NCBI RefSeq assembly: GCF_039645995.1
Contig: NZ_CP147920.1
Span: 2,418,001-2,482,000 of the forward strand
Origin: Sulfurimonas sp. HSL3-1
GTDB taxonomy: Bacteria > Campylobacterota > Campylobacteria > Campylobacterales > Sulfurimonadaceae
Direction: 5' to 3'
Length of the DNA stretch: 64,000 nt
Shown here in pieces: positions 38,070-46,857 of this stretch (position 1 is the stretch's first letter; every line of letters begins with the position of its first letter). The position numbers and the translations under genes are program-made. Under the pieces are notes generated by a model that ran no database searches, was not told where the DNA came from, and was given only the letters and a program-made list of their open reading frames with translations.

Positions 38070-38623
38070 AAGCCCCGCCCCAGGGCGACGCTGGGGGCGG
38101 CGAAGGTCTCAAGGATCGTCTCCAGGGTCACGCCGTCGTCCGATCGCTTTGTGCAGACGACGCCGGCGTGGGCCAAACGCGCCGTTATCGTTTCAATGTA
38201 GCGCTCCCAGGCGGCGCGCAATGGCGCGGAGAGCCCGACTTCGACGGAGATGATGTCGTCGGGCACGATGCTGATGACAGAGGTTTCGGCCATATTACCC
38301 GTCAGCGAACAGATCTGCAGCATCTCCGCTATTTCCACCTCGTTGGCCGTTTTTTTGATGAGCGATCCCTCCAAAAAGGTATCGCAGTCGCGCACGGTCA
38401 CCGTGCCGGCGGGCACATCCTCGTCCGAAGCCGTATTGACGATCAGCACCTCGTCATACTCCTGCAGCAGCGGCATCAGCCCAAACCCGAGCGTCCCGCC
38501 GTCGACGATATCGACGCCCGGTTCGAAGGTGTAGTTCTCTTTGAGGTATTTGGCCGCGTAAAGCCCGATTCCCTCATCCTTGAAAAACGCGTTTCCCGAT
38601 CCGATCAGTGCGATACGGTTCAT
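38066..38623 (-). CDS. hydD: HydD-type maturation protease homologue with altered nickel ligands
   Basis: 185 residues. The fold signature is present (LIGSGNAFFKDEGIGLYAAKYL, IVDGGTLGFGLM, ISIVPDDIISVEVGLS). However, aligned by eye to HybD the ligands read E17, N63 (in LIVNTAS, normally Asp) and N94 (in TANEVEI, normally His). Two of the three nickel ligands are therefore changed to Asn. It is the last gene of the hyd unit, overlapping hypF by 4 bases. Its stop codon overlaps that of the convergent intact protease in the four bases CTAG (38066-38069). It could be a chaperone or regulator rather than a protease. Confidence 0.7.
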   Translation of the reverse strand: MNRIALIGSGNAFFKDEGIGLYAAKYLKENYTFEPGVDIVDGGTLGFGLMPLLQEYDEVLIVNTASDEDVPAGTVTVRDCDTFLEGSLIKKTANEVEIAEMLQICSLTGNMAETSVISIVPDDIISVEVGLSAPLRAAWERYIETITARLAHAGVVCTKRSDDGVTLETILETFAAPSVALGRGF

Positions 38624-40896
38624 TCCTTCCCTCCTTGTCGGTACAGTGCATGGTAAAGCTGCCCCAGGGCGACGCCACCGTCGTTGACGGGCGTATCGCG
38701 CTGGACATAATAGCGGATCCCGAGCTCTTCCAAGGCGTCGCAGGCCATGGCCATCAGTGTCCGGTTTTGAAAAACGCCCCCGCTGAGCATCACCGGCATG
38801 CCGGGATGGCGCTGCGCAATCTCAGTGATCACTCCGGTGAGCGCCGCGTGCAGTCCCGCCGCCGCCCGGGCGGGGGCTTCAAGTGTCTGCCGCAGCAGCG
38901 GCTCCCAGTCGATCACCCCCTCTTCCACGGCGAAGGCAAATTCCCCGGGCAGCACCGTCCCGGCCGCCGCTTCCAGCCGCATTCCGCTTTCGCCCTCGTA
39001 GCCGAGGGTCTGCGCGCACCCCGTTAGTGACGCCACGGCATCAAAAAGGCGGCCGACGGAGCTGCTTTCTGGAGCATTCAGGCCGCGCTGCCATATGGTA
39101 TGAAGCGTCCTGATCTCCTCGGGTGTGAAACTCCCGACGGTCGGATGCGCCATCGCAAGCACGTCCTCAAGGCTATAACACTCGAATAACAGCGATAACG
39201 CCACCCGTCTCGGCTCCCGCACGGCCTGTTCCCCGCCGAGCAGCCGGAAGGGGCGGAAGTGGTATGCCCGTTCAAAACGCTGCGGATCGGCCAGAAGCAC
39301 CTCGCCGCCCCAGAGCGTCCCGTCGCTCCCGTATCCGGTGCCATCGAAACAGAACGCCAGCACCGGCTCATCCAGCCCGTATTCGGCCATGCAGGCCAGC
39401 GCGTGGGCATAATGGTGCTGCACCCGCACAAGCGCCGTGCCGGGATGCGCCGCGTGGAACGCTTCCGCCCACTTGGTCGTTTCATACCCCGGGTGCAGGT
39501 CGCAGACGACGATATCGGGTTCGAAGGCGTAAAAACGTTTGAACGTTTCGAGGGTGCGCTCAAAATACTCAAAGGCGTCGACGGAGACGAGGTCCCCGAT
39601 GTGCGGTGAGAGCACGATGTTTTTATCGAATCCCAGCGCGATCGTACTCTTCTGATTGGCTCCGACGGCAAGGATCCTGCCCGGTGCTTCAAAAGACAGC
39701 GGCAGGCTTCTGGGGGCATACCCCCGCGCCATCCGCAACATCAGCGTGCGGGAGCCGGCCACGGTCACGACGCTGTCGTCGCAGGCGTTGACGATCTCCC
39801 GGTCGACGTCCAGCACCGCGTCGACGACACTGCCCAGTTTCTCCCGCACCTGTACCGCGTCGGTGAGAATGGGCTCCTCGCTGATATTGGCGCTTGTGGC
39901 GACGACGGGCTGCTGCAATCGGTCCATCAGGAGCAGGTGCAGCGGCGTATAGGGCAGAAAGACGCCGATGCGGTCGATGCCCGGGGCAATCGGCTCCCCA
40001 AAAGCAAGCGCCGCTTTTTTCCGCACGACGACAATAGGACGTGTGTTAGAGAGGATGAGCCGCTCCTCCGCGTCGCTCAGCGCCGCGGCCTCCCGGATCA
40101 TCTCCAGGGAGGGGAACATCACGGCCAGCGGTTTGCTCGGGCGCCTTTTGCGCTCGCGCAGGCGCGCCACGGCGGCGCCGTTCGTCGCATCGCACATCAG
40201 GTGAAAGCCCCCCAGCCCTTTGACCGCGACGATCTGGCCGTCGGCAAGCAGCGCCGCTGCCCTGTCGATGCTCTCGTGCTCCGTCCCGATCGCCGCACCC
40301 GAGGGATCGGTCAGGGCAAGGTGCGGGCCGCACTCATAACAGCTGATCGGCTGGGCGTGATAACGCCTGTTAGCCGGGTCGTTATACTCGTGCGCGCACT
40401 GCGGGCACATGGCAAAAGGGGCCATCGAGGTCTGCGGCCGGTCATAGGGAAGTGCGCGGATGATGCTGTAGCGCGGACCGCAGTCGGTGCAGTTGATCAG
40501 CGGGTAGCGGTAACGGCGGTTCGCGGGGTCGAAAAGCTCGGCGGCGCAGGCATCGCACACGGCCATGTCCGGCGAGACCATCGTTTTTGCCGCACTGCTC
40601 TCGGAGCCCCGGATAGCAAAGGCCGTTTCGCCGAGAGGAGCCAGGACGTCGCGATGCACCTCATCGATCCGCGCCAGCGGCGGCGGGGATGCCGTCAAAG
40701 CCCTCTCGAACGCCTCCAGGGACGCCGGGGGACCTTCCACCTCGACTTCAACGCCGTCGCCGTCGTTGAGCACATGGCCTCCCACCCCTTCTCGGACGGC
40801 GAGCTGGTAAACGAAGGGGCGGAAACCGACACCCTGGACGATGCCGCGGATTCGGAACCGAAGGCGTTTAGAGGTAGACGCAGCCGACAACGGCAT
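38620..40896 (-). CDS. hypF: Carbamoyltransferase HypF
   Basis: 758 residues from ATG 40896, which has AGGGAGA directly upstream; a TTG 4 codons earlier is less likely. Domains in order: acylphosphatase (RGIVQGVGFRPFVYQLA), two HypF zinc fingers (CDACAAELFD, CTDCG, CPQCAHEYND, CYECG), YrdC-like domain (VAVKGLGGFHLMCDA), and Kae1-like domain with the metal motif HHYAHALACMAEYG and the C-terminal LSGGVFQNRTLM and NDGGVALGQ. It makes the carbamoyl group that becomes cyanide on HypE. It overlaps hydE upstream and hydD downstream. Confidence 0.96.
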   Translation of the reverse strand: MPLSAASTSKRLRFRIRGIVQGVGFRPFVYQLAVREGVGGHVLNDGDGVEVEVEGPPASLEAFERALTASPPPLARIDEVHRDVLAPLGETAFAIRGSESSAAKTMVSPDMAVCDACAAELFDPANRRYRYPLINCTDCGPRYSIIRALPYDRPQTSMAPFAMCPQCAHEYNDPANRRYHAQPISCYECGPHLALTDPSGAAIGTEHESIDRAAALLADGQIVAVKGLGGFHLMCDATNGAAVARLRERKRRPSKPLAVMFPSLEMIREAAALSDAEERLILSNTRPIVVVRKKAALAFGEPIAPGIDRIGVFLPYTPLHLLLMDRLQQPVVATSANISEEPILTDAVQVREKLGSVVDAVLDVDREIVNACDDSVVTVAGSRTLMLRMARGYAPRSLPLSFEAPGRILAVGANQKSTIALGFDKNIVLSPHIGDLVSVDAFEYFERTLETFKRFYAFEPDIVVCDLHPGYETTKWAEAFHAAHPGTALVRVQHHYAHALACMAEYGLDEPVLAFCFDGTGYGSDGTLWGGEVLLADPQRFERAYHFRPFRLLGGEQAVREPRRVALSLLFECYSLEDVLAMAHPTVGSFTPEEIRTLHTIWQRGLNAPESSSVGRLFDAVASLTGCAQTLGYEGESGMRLEAAAGTVLPGEFAFAVEEGVIDWEPLLRQTLEAPARAAAGLHAALTGVITEIAQRHPGMPVMLSGGVFQNRTLMAMACDALEELGIRYYVQRDTPVNDGGVALGQLYHALYRQGGKE

Positions 40897-42793
40897 TCTC
40901 CCTGCCAATGGGGTAGTTGACGTTCATCAGCGGGGGCGTGGCCTTCAGGTTGCGCTGCATGCGGCTGAAAAGTGACTGCTGTGCGAAATGGGCGCCGCAG
41001 AGAATAAAATGCTCCGCTTTTGTTTTGTCTTTGATCTGCTGCATTAGGTCGTTGAAATAGTCGCCGAAAGATTCAAAGATGGAGTAGGCGATCATCTCCG
41101 TCTCCACCCCTGCCAGGCGGTAGCTCACCAGGCTGGCCAGGAAAGCCGCGTGGTCGAAACGGTTGTCCTTGACGTGTGTATCGACCTGCACCCCGCCCTT
41201 CCCGTAAAAGCCCAGTGCCGCTTTGCTGACCCCGGAGAAATTTTCCTCCTCCAGTTCCAACACGGCGGCGGCCGCTTCGAAGAGGCTCGTCGCGCTGCGC
41301 TCCTGCAGCGCTTCGACGCGCGCATAGGCAGCGGGCAGTCCCTTCTTGAAGTTTTGTACCAGCCTGTCGGAACCTTCGCGCAGGGAGGCGATCTTCTCCA
41401 ACAGCCCCTCGGGTGCGAAGGCGATGGGCGGGACCAACCGGATCACCTTTCGCCCGTCATAATAGAGGAAAGAGGGTTCGTCGTCGAAATGGGCGCCGAC
41501 GCACTTCTGCCCGAAAAGGCCGTGCTCCGCGACGACTGACATAAACGACGCCTCGTCCTGGGCGGCGGGGCGCTGATGCGTATGCCACTGCTCCTCCGAC
41601 TCCCCCTCCAGCACGACGGCATTCTCGACCGTCACGCTGCCGAAATGCTCCGGTCGGTCGAACACGACGCTCTCCCCTTCGGGCACCCCGACCAGGCCGT
41701 GCGCCATCCCGAGGGTCTGCGACGCCGGCGCCATGCGCGACGGGAAACTCACCCGCTCGCCGGCGGCGACGAAACGGACATCCTTATTGATAAAGAGGTA
41801 CTGGTCGCTTTGGGAGGAGAGCTCCAGGTCATACTCCATCCGCAGGTCCGCGTCGCTCCGGGCGTCCGCCTCCTCGTAGTAGACGTAATCCACCCCCAGG
41901 CGCTGCAGCTCCGTCGCCAGCAGGATCGTAAAGCCGTCGTCGGGGTATTTCACATCCGCCGTGCGGCCGGCAACCGCCTGAAGCTCCGGGGCTTTGACCG
42001 ACACATGCAGCACGGGACGTTCGATGCCCAGCAGCGCATGGAACTCTTCGCCGATCAGGGAGAGGTAGTCGGTGATCTTCTCCGCATCGATCATCAGGAT
42101 CACGGCGTTGCCGAGTCCCTCGGGGCTCAGTTGAAAGCGGCGGTAGCCCATCGTCGTTTTGACCAGCAGCGACTTGGCATCGGCGACGGCCTTGGCCGCC
42201 ACCTCGAACATCGTTCTGAAGCTTCCGGCATCATTGGCATAGCGCTCGCGCCCCCCGCTTTCCAGGCGCACGGGCACGCCGCAGGCGTGGCAGCTGTTAA
42301 GGTGGTCCTTCTCCCGGCGGCCGTGCGTCTCCTGCTCCGATTCGCATGCCGTGCAGGGGCGCAGGTAGGAGAGGGCGCTGTTGGCGCGCTCAAAGGGGTA
42401 CGCTTCGAAAAAAGCATACTGCCCCCCGCACTGTGCGCAGTGGGTGAAGGGGTAGTAGTAGCGGCGCGACGAAGGATCGAAAAGCTCCTTCTGGCATGCG
42501 GGGCAGAGGCCGAGCCCCAGCGGGGGCGCATCGACCAGTTCCGGCAGCGTATCCGGTTCTCCCGCCGCCTCGTAGTGCCGGCTGCCGCTGAGATGCCAGG
42601 AGGCGGGAAGCCGCTCGGCGATGGCGCCGACACACGCCTCCAGTTGCGGGTGCTCCGAGGCAAATGCACAGGAGAGCGTCCCTTTTGACTGGACAATCTT
42701 TGCCGGTACGCCGAATTCACGGGCAATGCCGGCGATACAGTTACGCAGGTAAAATTGGGACGAGCTGCTCTGCAGTTCCATCACGAAGGCCAT
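40868..42793 (-). CDS. hydE: HydE-type protein: full-length HypF paralogue lacking catalytic residues
   Basis: 641 residues, ATG 42793 after AAAGGA. The zinc-finger region matches HypF almost exactly: four CxxC pairs spaced 18, 24 and 17 residues (CPAC, CAQC, CTAC, CHAC). The N-terminal segment has the size of the acylphosphatase domain but no VQGVGFR motif. A YrdC-like stretch follows (AAKAVADAKSLLVKTTMGYRRFQLS). The Kae1-like part aligns as SFMSVVAEHGLFG where HypF has HHYAHALACMAEYGLDE, so the metal histidines are gone. It ends HFILCGAHFAQQSLFSR, parallel to LSGGVFQNR. It sits between hydC and hypF. A HydB-specific assembly factor is a reasonable guess. Confidence 0.75.
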   Translation of the reverse strand: MAFVMELQSSSSQFYLRNCIAGIAREFGVPAKIVQSKGTLSCAFASEHPQLEACVGAIAERLPASWHLSGSRHYEAAGEPDTLPELVDAPPLGLGLCPACQKELFDPSSRRYYYPFTHCAQCGGQYAFFEAYPFERANSALSYLRPCTACESEQETHGRREKDHLNSCHACGVPVRLESGGRERYANDAGSFRTMFEVAAKAVADAKSLLVKTTMGYRRFQLSPEGLGNAVILMIDAEKITDYLSLIGEEFHALLGIERPVLHVSVKAPELQAVAGRTADVKYPDDGFTILLATELQRLGVDYVYYEEADARSDADLRMEYDLELSSQSDQYLFINKDVRFVAAGERVSFPSRMAPASQTLGMAHGLVGVPEGESVVFDRPEHFGSVTVENAVVLEGESEEQWHTHQRPAAQDEASFMSVVAEHGLFGQKCVGAHFDDEPSFLYYDGRKVIRLVPPIAFAPEGLLEKIASLREGSDRLVQNFKKGLPAAYARVEALQERSATSLFEAAAAVLELEEENFSGVSKAALGFYGKGGVQVDTHVKDNRFDHAAFLASLVSYRLAGVETEMIAYSIFESFGDYFNDLMQQIKDKTKAEHFILCGAHFAQQSLFSRMQRNLKATPPLMNVNYPIGRENAVVGCVYL

Positions 42794-42913
42794 AGGGGGT
42801 CCTTTGAACGGTCATCACACCCTCAGCGGGGGCTGAAACCTTGTTATCTTAGCATAGTTTGGGAGGTTGAAAACGTCCCGGGTGCCCCGGAACGCGGGGG
42901 AAAATCCTGCTGC

Positions 42914-43621
42914 TTAGGATTCCTGCTCTTTGGCGAACTTGCTGCCGCCGAAGACAATGGCGATATCCCCCTCTTTCCAGAAGATCGTCCGCCATATCTG
43001 GTAGTAGATATGGAAAGCGACCCAGGTAAGGATGAGCCACATCGATTCATGGTGCGAAATGCGCACATCCATCAGCGTTCCGCCCGTTACCGGGATGGTC
43101 CAGTCGGTGGCAAGGTGCAGCAGCGCCGGCCACCACGCCCCGATCGAACTCTGGCCGGACTCCAGTCCGTGAACATAGAGCTGCAGCCCGGTAAAGAGCA
43201 TCCAGATCAGGAGCAAGTGGAAAATCGTAAAATAGACCGTGTTGAAACTGTCGCTGTGCGTCGAATCAAACTTCTTGCGCCGGTTGAGCGTGACGAGGTT
43301 CAAAAGCACCTCGCCAAACTCGGCAATGTTTTTGCCGGTGGGAATAAGCTTCTTGTACGGCTTCTCGAAACGGCTGAAAAAATAGAGATAGGCGACGACG
43401 ATGGAGGTGACGTCAAAGATGATCGCCACGATAAAGTGCCCCCACCGGTTCCACGCCATCACGTATTTGTCCACCGCACCGTCGGCGATAAGCGTCTGGT
43501 AGTACGGGTGCCCTATGTAGAGCCCGGTGATCACGGCAGCCACCATCGAAATCGCGTTGGCCCAGTGGATGATGCGCATGGCGCCCGTCATCCGCTTAAC
43601 CTGTTTACGTTCGGATTTCAT
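42914..43621 (-). CDS. hydC: Hydrogenase cytochrome b subunit HydC
   Basis: 235 residues with four main hydrophobic segments. Histidines suited to haem ligation lie in MRIIHWANAISM, WGHFIVAII, IFHLLLIWML and WVAFHIYYQIW. It is the membrane anchor that passes electrons from the hydrogenase dimer to quinone. It is 9 bases downstream of hydB. A hairpin-capable GC-rich stretch separates it from hydE. Confidence 0.92.
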   Translation of the reverse strand: MKSERKQVKRMTGAMRIIHWANAISMVAAVITGLYIGHPYYQTLIADGAVDKYVMAWNRWGHFIVAIIFDVTSIVVAYLYFFSRFEKPYKKLIPTGKNIAEFGEVLLNLVTLNRRKKFDSTHSDSFNTVYFTIFHLLLIWMLFTGLQLYVHGLESGQSSIGAWWPALLHLATDWTIPVTGGTLMDVRISHHESMWLILTWVAFHIYYQIWRTIFWKEGDIAIVFGGSKFAKEQES

Positions 43622-43630
43622 GGGATCTCC

Positions 43631-45409
43631 TTAGATACTGCACTGGCTGTCGAGCTTGTAAACACCCAGCGATTTGCCCTTGGTATCGACGACGTGCACG
43701 GCACAGGCGATACAGGGGTCAAAACTGTGAATGGTCCGGATGATCTCCAGCGGCTGTTCCGGATCGGCGACCTTGGTCCCGATCAGGCTCGCCTCGTAAG
43801 CGCCCATCCGTCCTTTATAGTCCCGCGGACCCGCGTTCCAGGTGGAAGGGACGACGGCCTGATAGTTGGCTACCTTCCCGTCCTCAACGCGGACCCAGTG
43901 TCCCAGGGATCCGCGCGGCGCTTCGGCCAGGCCCATCCCCTTGGTTTTCACACTCACCTTGTCGAAGTCAAACTCCGTCCAGGTGCGCAGGTCGCCGGCC
44001 GCCGCGTTGGCGGCAAGCTCGTCGACCCACTCCACCAGCGCATCCGCCATCAGTTCAGTCTCAATGGCACGGCCCGCCGTACGGCCGACGGTACTGAACA
44101 GTACCGATACCGGCAGGTTGCCGCGCTTGAGGAAGTTCGTCACGTACTTCGTGATCCGCTCGTCCTTGCTCGCCACCCCGACGATCATCCGTGCCAGCGG
44201 CCCGACCTCGACGCGGGTATCGTTGTACATCGGCGTCTTGATCCAGCTGTACTTTTCCCCTGTCTTCAGGTAGGCGATGCCGTCATCACGCTTATCGAGG
44301 CCCGTATATTTCGGGATCGTCTGCCCGTTGTACGGGTGCAGCGGTTCGCTCCCCTCGTACCAGGAGTGCGTGACGTCTTCAGCGATCTTCTCATGGTCGA
44401 CCGGCTCGACCTTGCTCAGGTCGCCCCCGTAGACAATACCGCTCGGGAAGAGGGTTTTCGCATTGTAGAACCCGGTATCGTCCAGGCGGAAGTCGCCGTA
44501 GCTCATGTAGTTGAGCAGACCGCCGCCGGTCCCGCCGACGCCTTTGCCGCCGATGAGTTCCGTAAACGTCGCTTTGGAGTCCGTCGCTTCGTCTGCGTAC
44601 ATCGTCCCCGCCATGTAAACGTCAGGCAGATAGGCCTGCTTGATAAATTTGTTCGTGTCGGTCAGCAGCTGTTTGAACAGCGCAATGCGCGCCGGATTCT
44701 CAATATCCTGGACACAGGTGACGCCGCCGACGACGATGGATTGCGGGTGTGGGTTCTTCCCGCCGAAGATCGCCTGCATCTTCGCCATATCACGCTGAAT
44801 ATCCAGGGCCTGGAGGTAGTGCGCTACCCCGATCAGGTTCTGTTCCGGCGTGAGCTTGTAATGTTTGTTCCCCCAGTAGCCGTTGCCGAAGATCCCCAGC
44901 CGGCCCTGTTTGACGAACTTCGCGACACGTTCCTGGATCGCTTTGAACTCGCTCGGGCCGTCCGTGTACGGTGAAACGCCTGCGACAGCGGCCCATTTGC
45001 GTGCCTCTTCCGCCGTTTTGTCGGGATCGGCCGACAGTGCGGAAACGACGTCGACAAAGTCCAGTGCATGCAGGTGGTAAAAGTGCACAAGGTGGTCATG
45101 CACATACAGTGACCCCTGGATCAGGTTACGTACGATCCGTGCATTTTTCGGAATCGTAATGTCAAAAGCATCCTCGACGGCCTCGATGGAACGCTGATAA
45201 TGCGTCCCGGTACAGACACCGCAGATACGCATGGCCAGCAACCCGCAGTCCCGCGGATCGCGCCCCTGAAGGATCGTTTCGATCCCCCGGAACATTGTCG
45301 AGGAGCTGTAGGCATCCACGATGGTGTTGTTTTCATCAATCACCGCCTCGATACGCAGGTGTCCTTCGATCCGCGTAATCGGGTCGACTACAATATGTCT
45401 CTTGCTCAT
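43631..45409 (-). CDS. hydB: NiFe hydrogenase large subunit HydB (membrane-bound uptake type)
   Basis: 592 residues. The active-site cysteine pairs are in RICGVCTGTH near the N-terminus and DPCIACAVH near the C-terminus. A 20-residue tail follows the final His (VVDTKGKSLGVYKLDSQCSI) and must be cut off by a maturation protease. It has no signal peptide; it is exported with HydA. The subunit order and sequence fit group 1b of the Campylobacterota. Its ATG overlaps the hydA stop (TAATG). Confidence 0.96.
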   Translation of the reverse strand: MSKRHIVVDPITRIEGHLRIEAVIDENNTIVDAYSSSTMFRGIETILQGRDPRDCGLLAMRICGVCTGTHYQRSIEAVEDAFDITIPKNARIVRNLIQGSLYVHDHLVHFYHLHALDFVDVVSALSADPDKTAEEARKWAAVAGVSPYTDGPSEFKAIQERVAKFVKQGRLGIFGNGYWGNKHYKLTPEQNLIGVAHYLQALDIQRDMAKMQAIFGGKNPHPQSIVVGGVTCVQDIENPARIALFKQLLTDTNKFIKQAYLPDVYMAGTMYADEATDSKATFTELIGGKGVGGTGGGLLNYMSYGDFRLDDTGFYNAKTLFPSGIVYGGDLSKVEPVDHEKIAEDVTHSWYEGSEPLHPYNGQTIPKYTGLDKRDDGIAYLKTGEKYSWIKTPMYNDTRVEVGPLARMIVGVASKDERITKYVTNFLKRGNLPVSVLFSTVGRTAGRAIETELMADALVEWVDELAANAAAGDLRTWTEFDFDKVSVKTKGMGLAEAPRGSLGHWVRVEDGKVANYQAVVPSTWNAGPRDYKGRMGAYEASLIGTKVADPEQPLEIIRTIHSFDPCIACAVHVVDTKGKSLGVYKLDSQCSI

Positions 45410-46641
45410 TATCCTTCTCCTCCCTCTTCTTTCTTACCGGCAACTGCACTGGCGACGGCATGAATACCGATACCGATACCCGCCGCCGTCAGGAGACCGA
45501 GACCGAACTGGTCCACGGTCTTTTCGACACCGCCGGTCGGTGCTTTGATATTCGCATTGGCCATCGGCCGCTCATAGGCGTATTTGTCCCAGAAGTCCGG
45601 TTCGGCACAGCCGATACAGCCGCGACCGACGCCGATCGGCCAGTTGACCCCTTCGTTGTAGCGGATAATGGAGCAGTTGTTAAAGGTCATCGGTCCTTTA
45701 CACCCCATTTTATAGAGACAGAAGTTGTTCTTCGCACCTTCGTCGCCCCACTCCTCGACGTACTCGCCCGCGTCGAAGTGCGCACGGCGTTCGCAGTTGT
45801 CGTGGATACGGTATCCGAACGCGAATTTCGGACGCAACAGGGAGTCAAGCTCCGGCACCTGCCCGGTGAGGGCATAATGCAGGACAACGCCGACCATATT
45901 CGCCGGGTTCGCCGGGCAGGCCGGGATGTTGATCACCGGTTTGCCCTTGATAACGTCCATTACCCCGACGGCTCCCGTCGGGTTCGGCGCCGCGGCGGGA
46001 ATACCGCCGAAGGTCGCACAGGCACCGACCGCCACAACGGCGGCGGCGTCTTCGGCGACACGGTTCAGGTGATCCAGAAAGTTCTCGCCGGAGGCACCGA
46101 TGGTACACCACTCCCTGCCGACACCGACGGGAATGGAGCCCTCGACAAAGAGAAGGTAGTTCCCTTTAAAGTGCTCCATCGCATCTTCAAGCTGTTTCTC
46201 CGCCTGGTGTCCCGCCGGTGCCATCAGCGACTCGTGGAACTCCAGCGAAATGATGTCGAGAACGATCTCGTCGATCTTCGGCCCGTCGCTGCGGAGCAGC
46301 GCTTCGGAGTTGCCCGCACAGTCCTGAAGCTCGAGCCAGATAACCGGCAGGCGGTTCATCAGTTCGGCGGCTTCCGCGACAAGCGGCGTGAACATCGGCG
46401 GCAGCATCAGCATCGCCGTGACCGCACTGACCCATTTCATAAAGTCACGGCGGTCCTGCCCCTCGTCGCTGAGCAGGGATTCGAAGTCGAGCCGGTTGAC
46501 CGCCGGCTGCTCCCGCAGAGCGTCCAAACGCGTCCGACACGTATCGAACAGTTGTTGATAATATAGGTCACCCCGGTTCGTATCTACCCTGGCGCTTTTC
46601 GAGGTGAAGAGTTTCCGCACCCCATCTATTCGTTCAGCCAT
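45409..46641 (-). CDS. hydA: NiFe hydrogenase small subunit HydA
   Basis: 410 residues from ATG 46641, preceded by GAGGAGGAAACG. An upstream in-frame ATG at 46677 would place the palindromic site inside the coding region. The Tat motif (DRRDFMKWVSAVTAMLMLPPMF) begins only at residue 63, an unusually long n-region. Cluster ligands follow in DCAGNSEALL (Asn in place of the second Cys), GACATFGG, PACPANPAN, HDNCERRAHF, FCLYKMGCKG and RGCIGCAEPDF. A C-terminal hydrophobic helix (FGLGLLTAAGIGIGIHAVASAVAG) anchors the dimer to the membrane. Confidence 0.95.
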   Translation of the reverse strand: MAERIDGVRKLFTSKSARVDTNRGDLYYQQLFDTCRTRLDALREQPAVNRLDFESLLSDEGQDRRDFMKWVSAVTAMLMLPPMFTPLVAEAAELMNRLPVIWLELQDCAGNSEALLRSDGPKIDEIVLDIISLEFHESLMAPAGHQAEKQLEDAMEHFKGNYLLFVEGSIPVGVGREWCTIGASGENFLDHLNRVAEDAAAVVAVGACATFGGIPAAAPNPTGAVGVMDVIKGKPVINIPACPANPANMVGVVLHYALTGQVPELDSLLRPKFAFGYRIHDNCERRAHFDAGEYVEEWGDEGAKNNFCLYKMGCKGPMTFNNCSIIRYNEGVNWPIGVGRGCIGCAEPDFWDKYAYERPMANANIKAPTGGVEKTVDQFGLGLLTAAGIGIGIHAVASAVAGKKEEGGEG

Positions 46642-46659
46642 CGTTTCCTCCTCGATAAA

Positions 46660-46673
46660 TGAATGATCATTCA
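46660..46673. promoter_or_regulatory. TGAAT-N4-ATTCA palindrome upstream of hydA
   Basis: TGAATGATCATTCA is a perfect 14-base palindrome, 18 bases before the hydA start codon and just upstream of its ribosome-binding site. A weak TAGAAT -10-like box (46681-46676, minus strand) is 2 bases away. It is placed as a repressor operator would be. Confidence 0.65.
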
Positions 46674-46857
46674 CCATTCTATGTGCTAATAACTTAAACT
46701 TATCTAAAGTTGGGGTTTGGCCCCTTTCCCGGTGAAATTCTTATATCTTTTTGGAACCAGCTTTAGAAGAGATTTTTGTGAAGATCCATATCTATGATAA
46801 CAATATTTCAAGACATAATGTCTGCCCTGTACGGCCTCTCTGCCCGGTCCCATCGGA

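Noticed and set aside
42755-44974. 739-codon plus-strand frame opposite hydC and hydB
   Set aside because: Shadow of the hydrogenase genes; no start signal, no domain.
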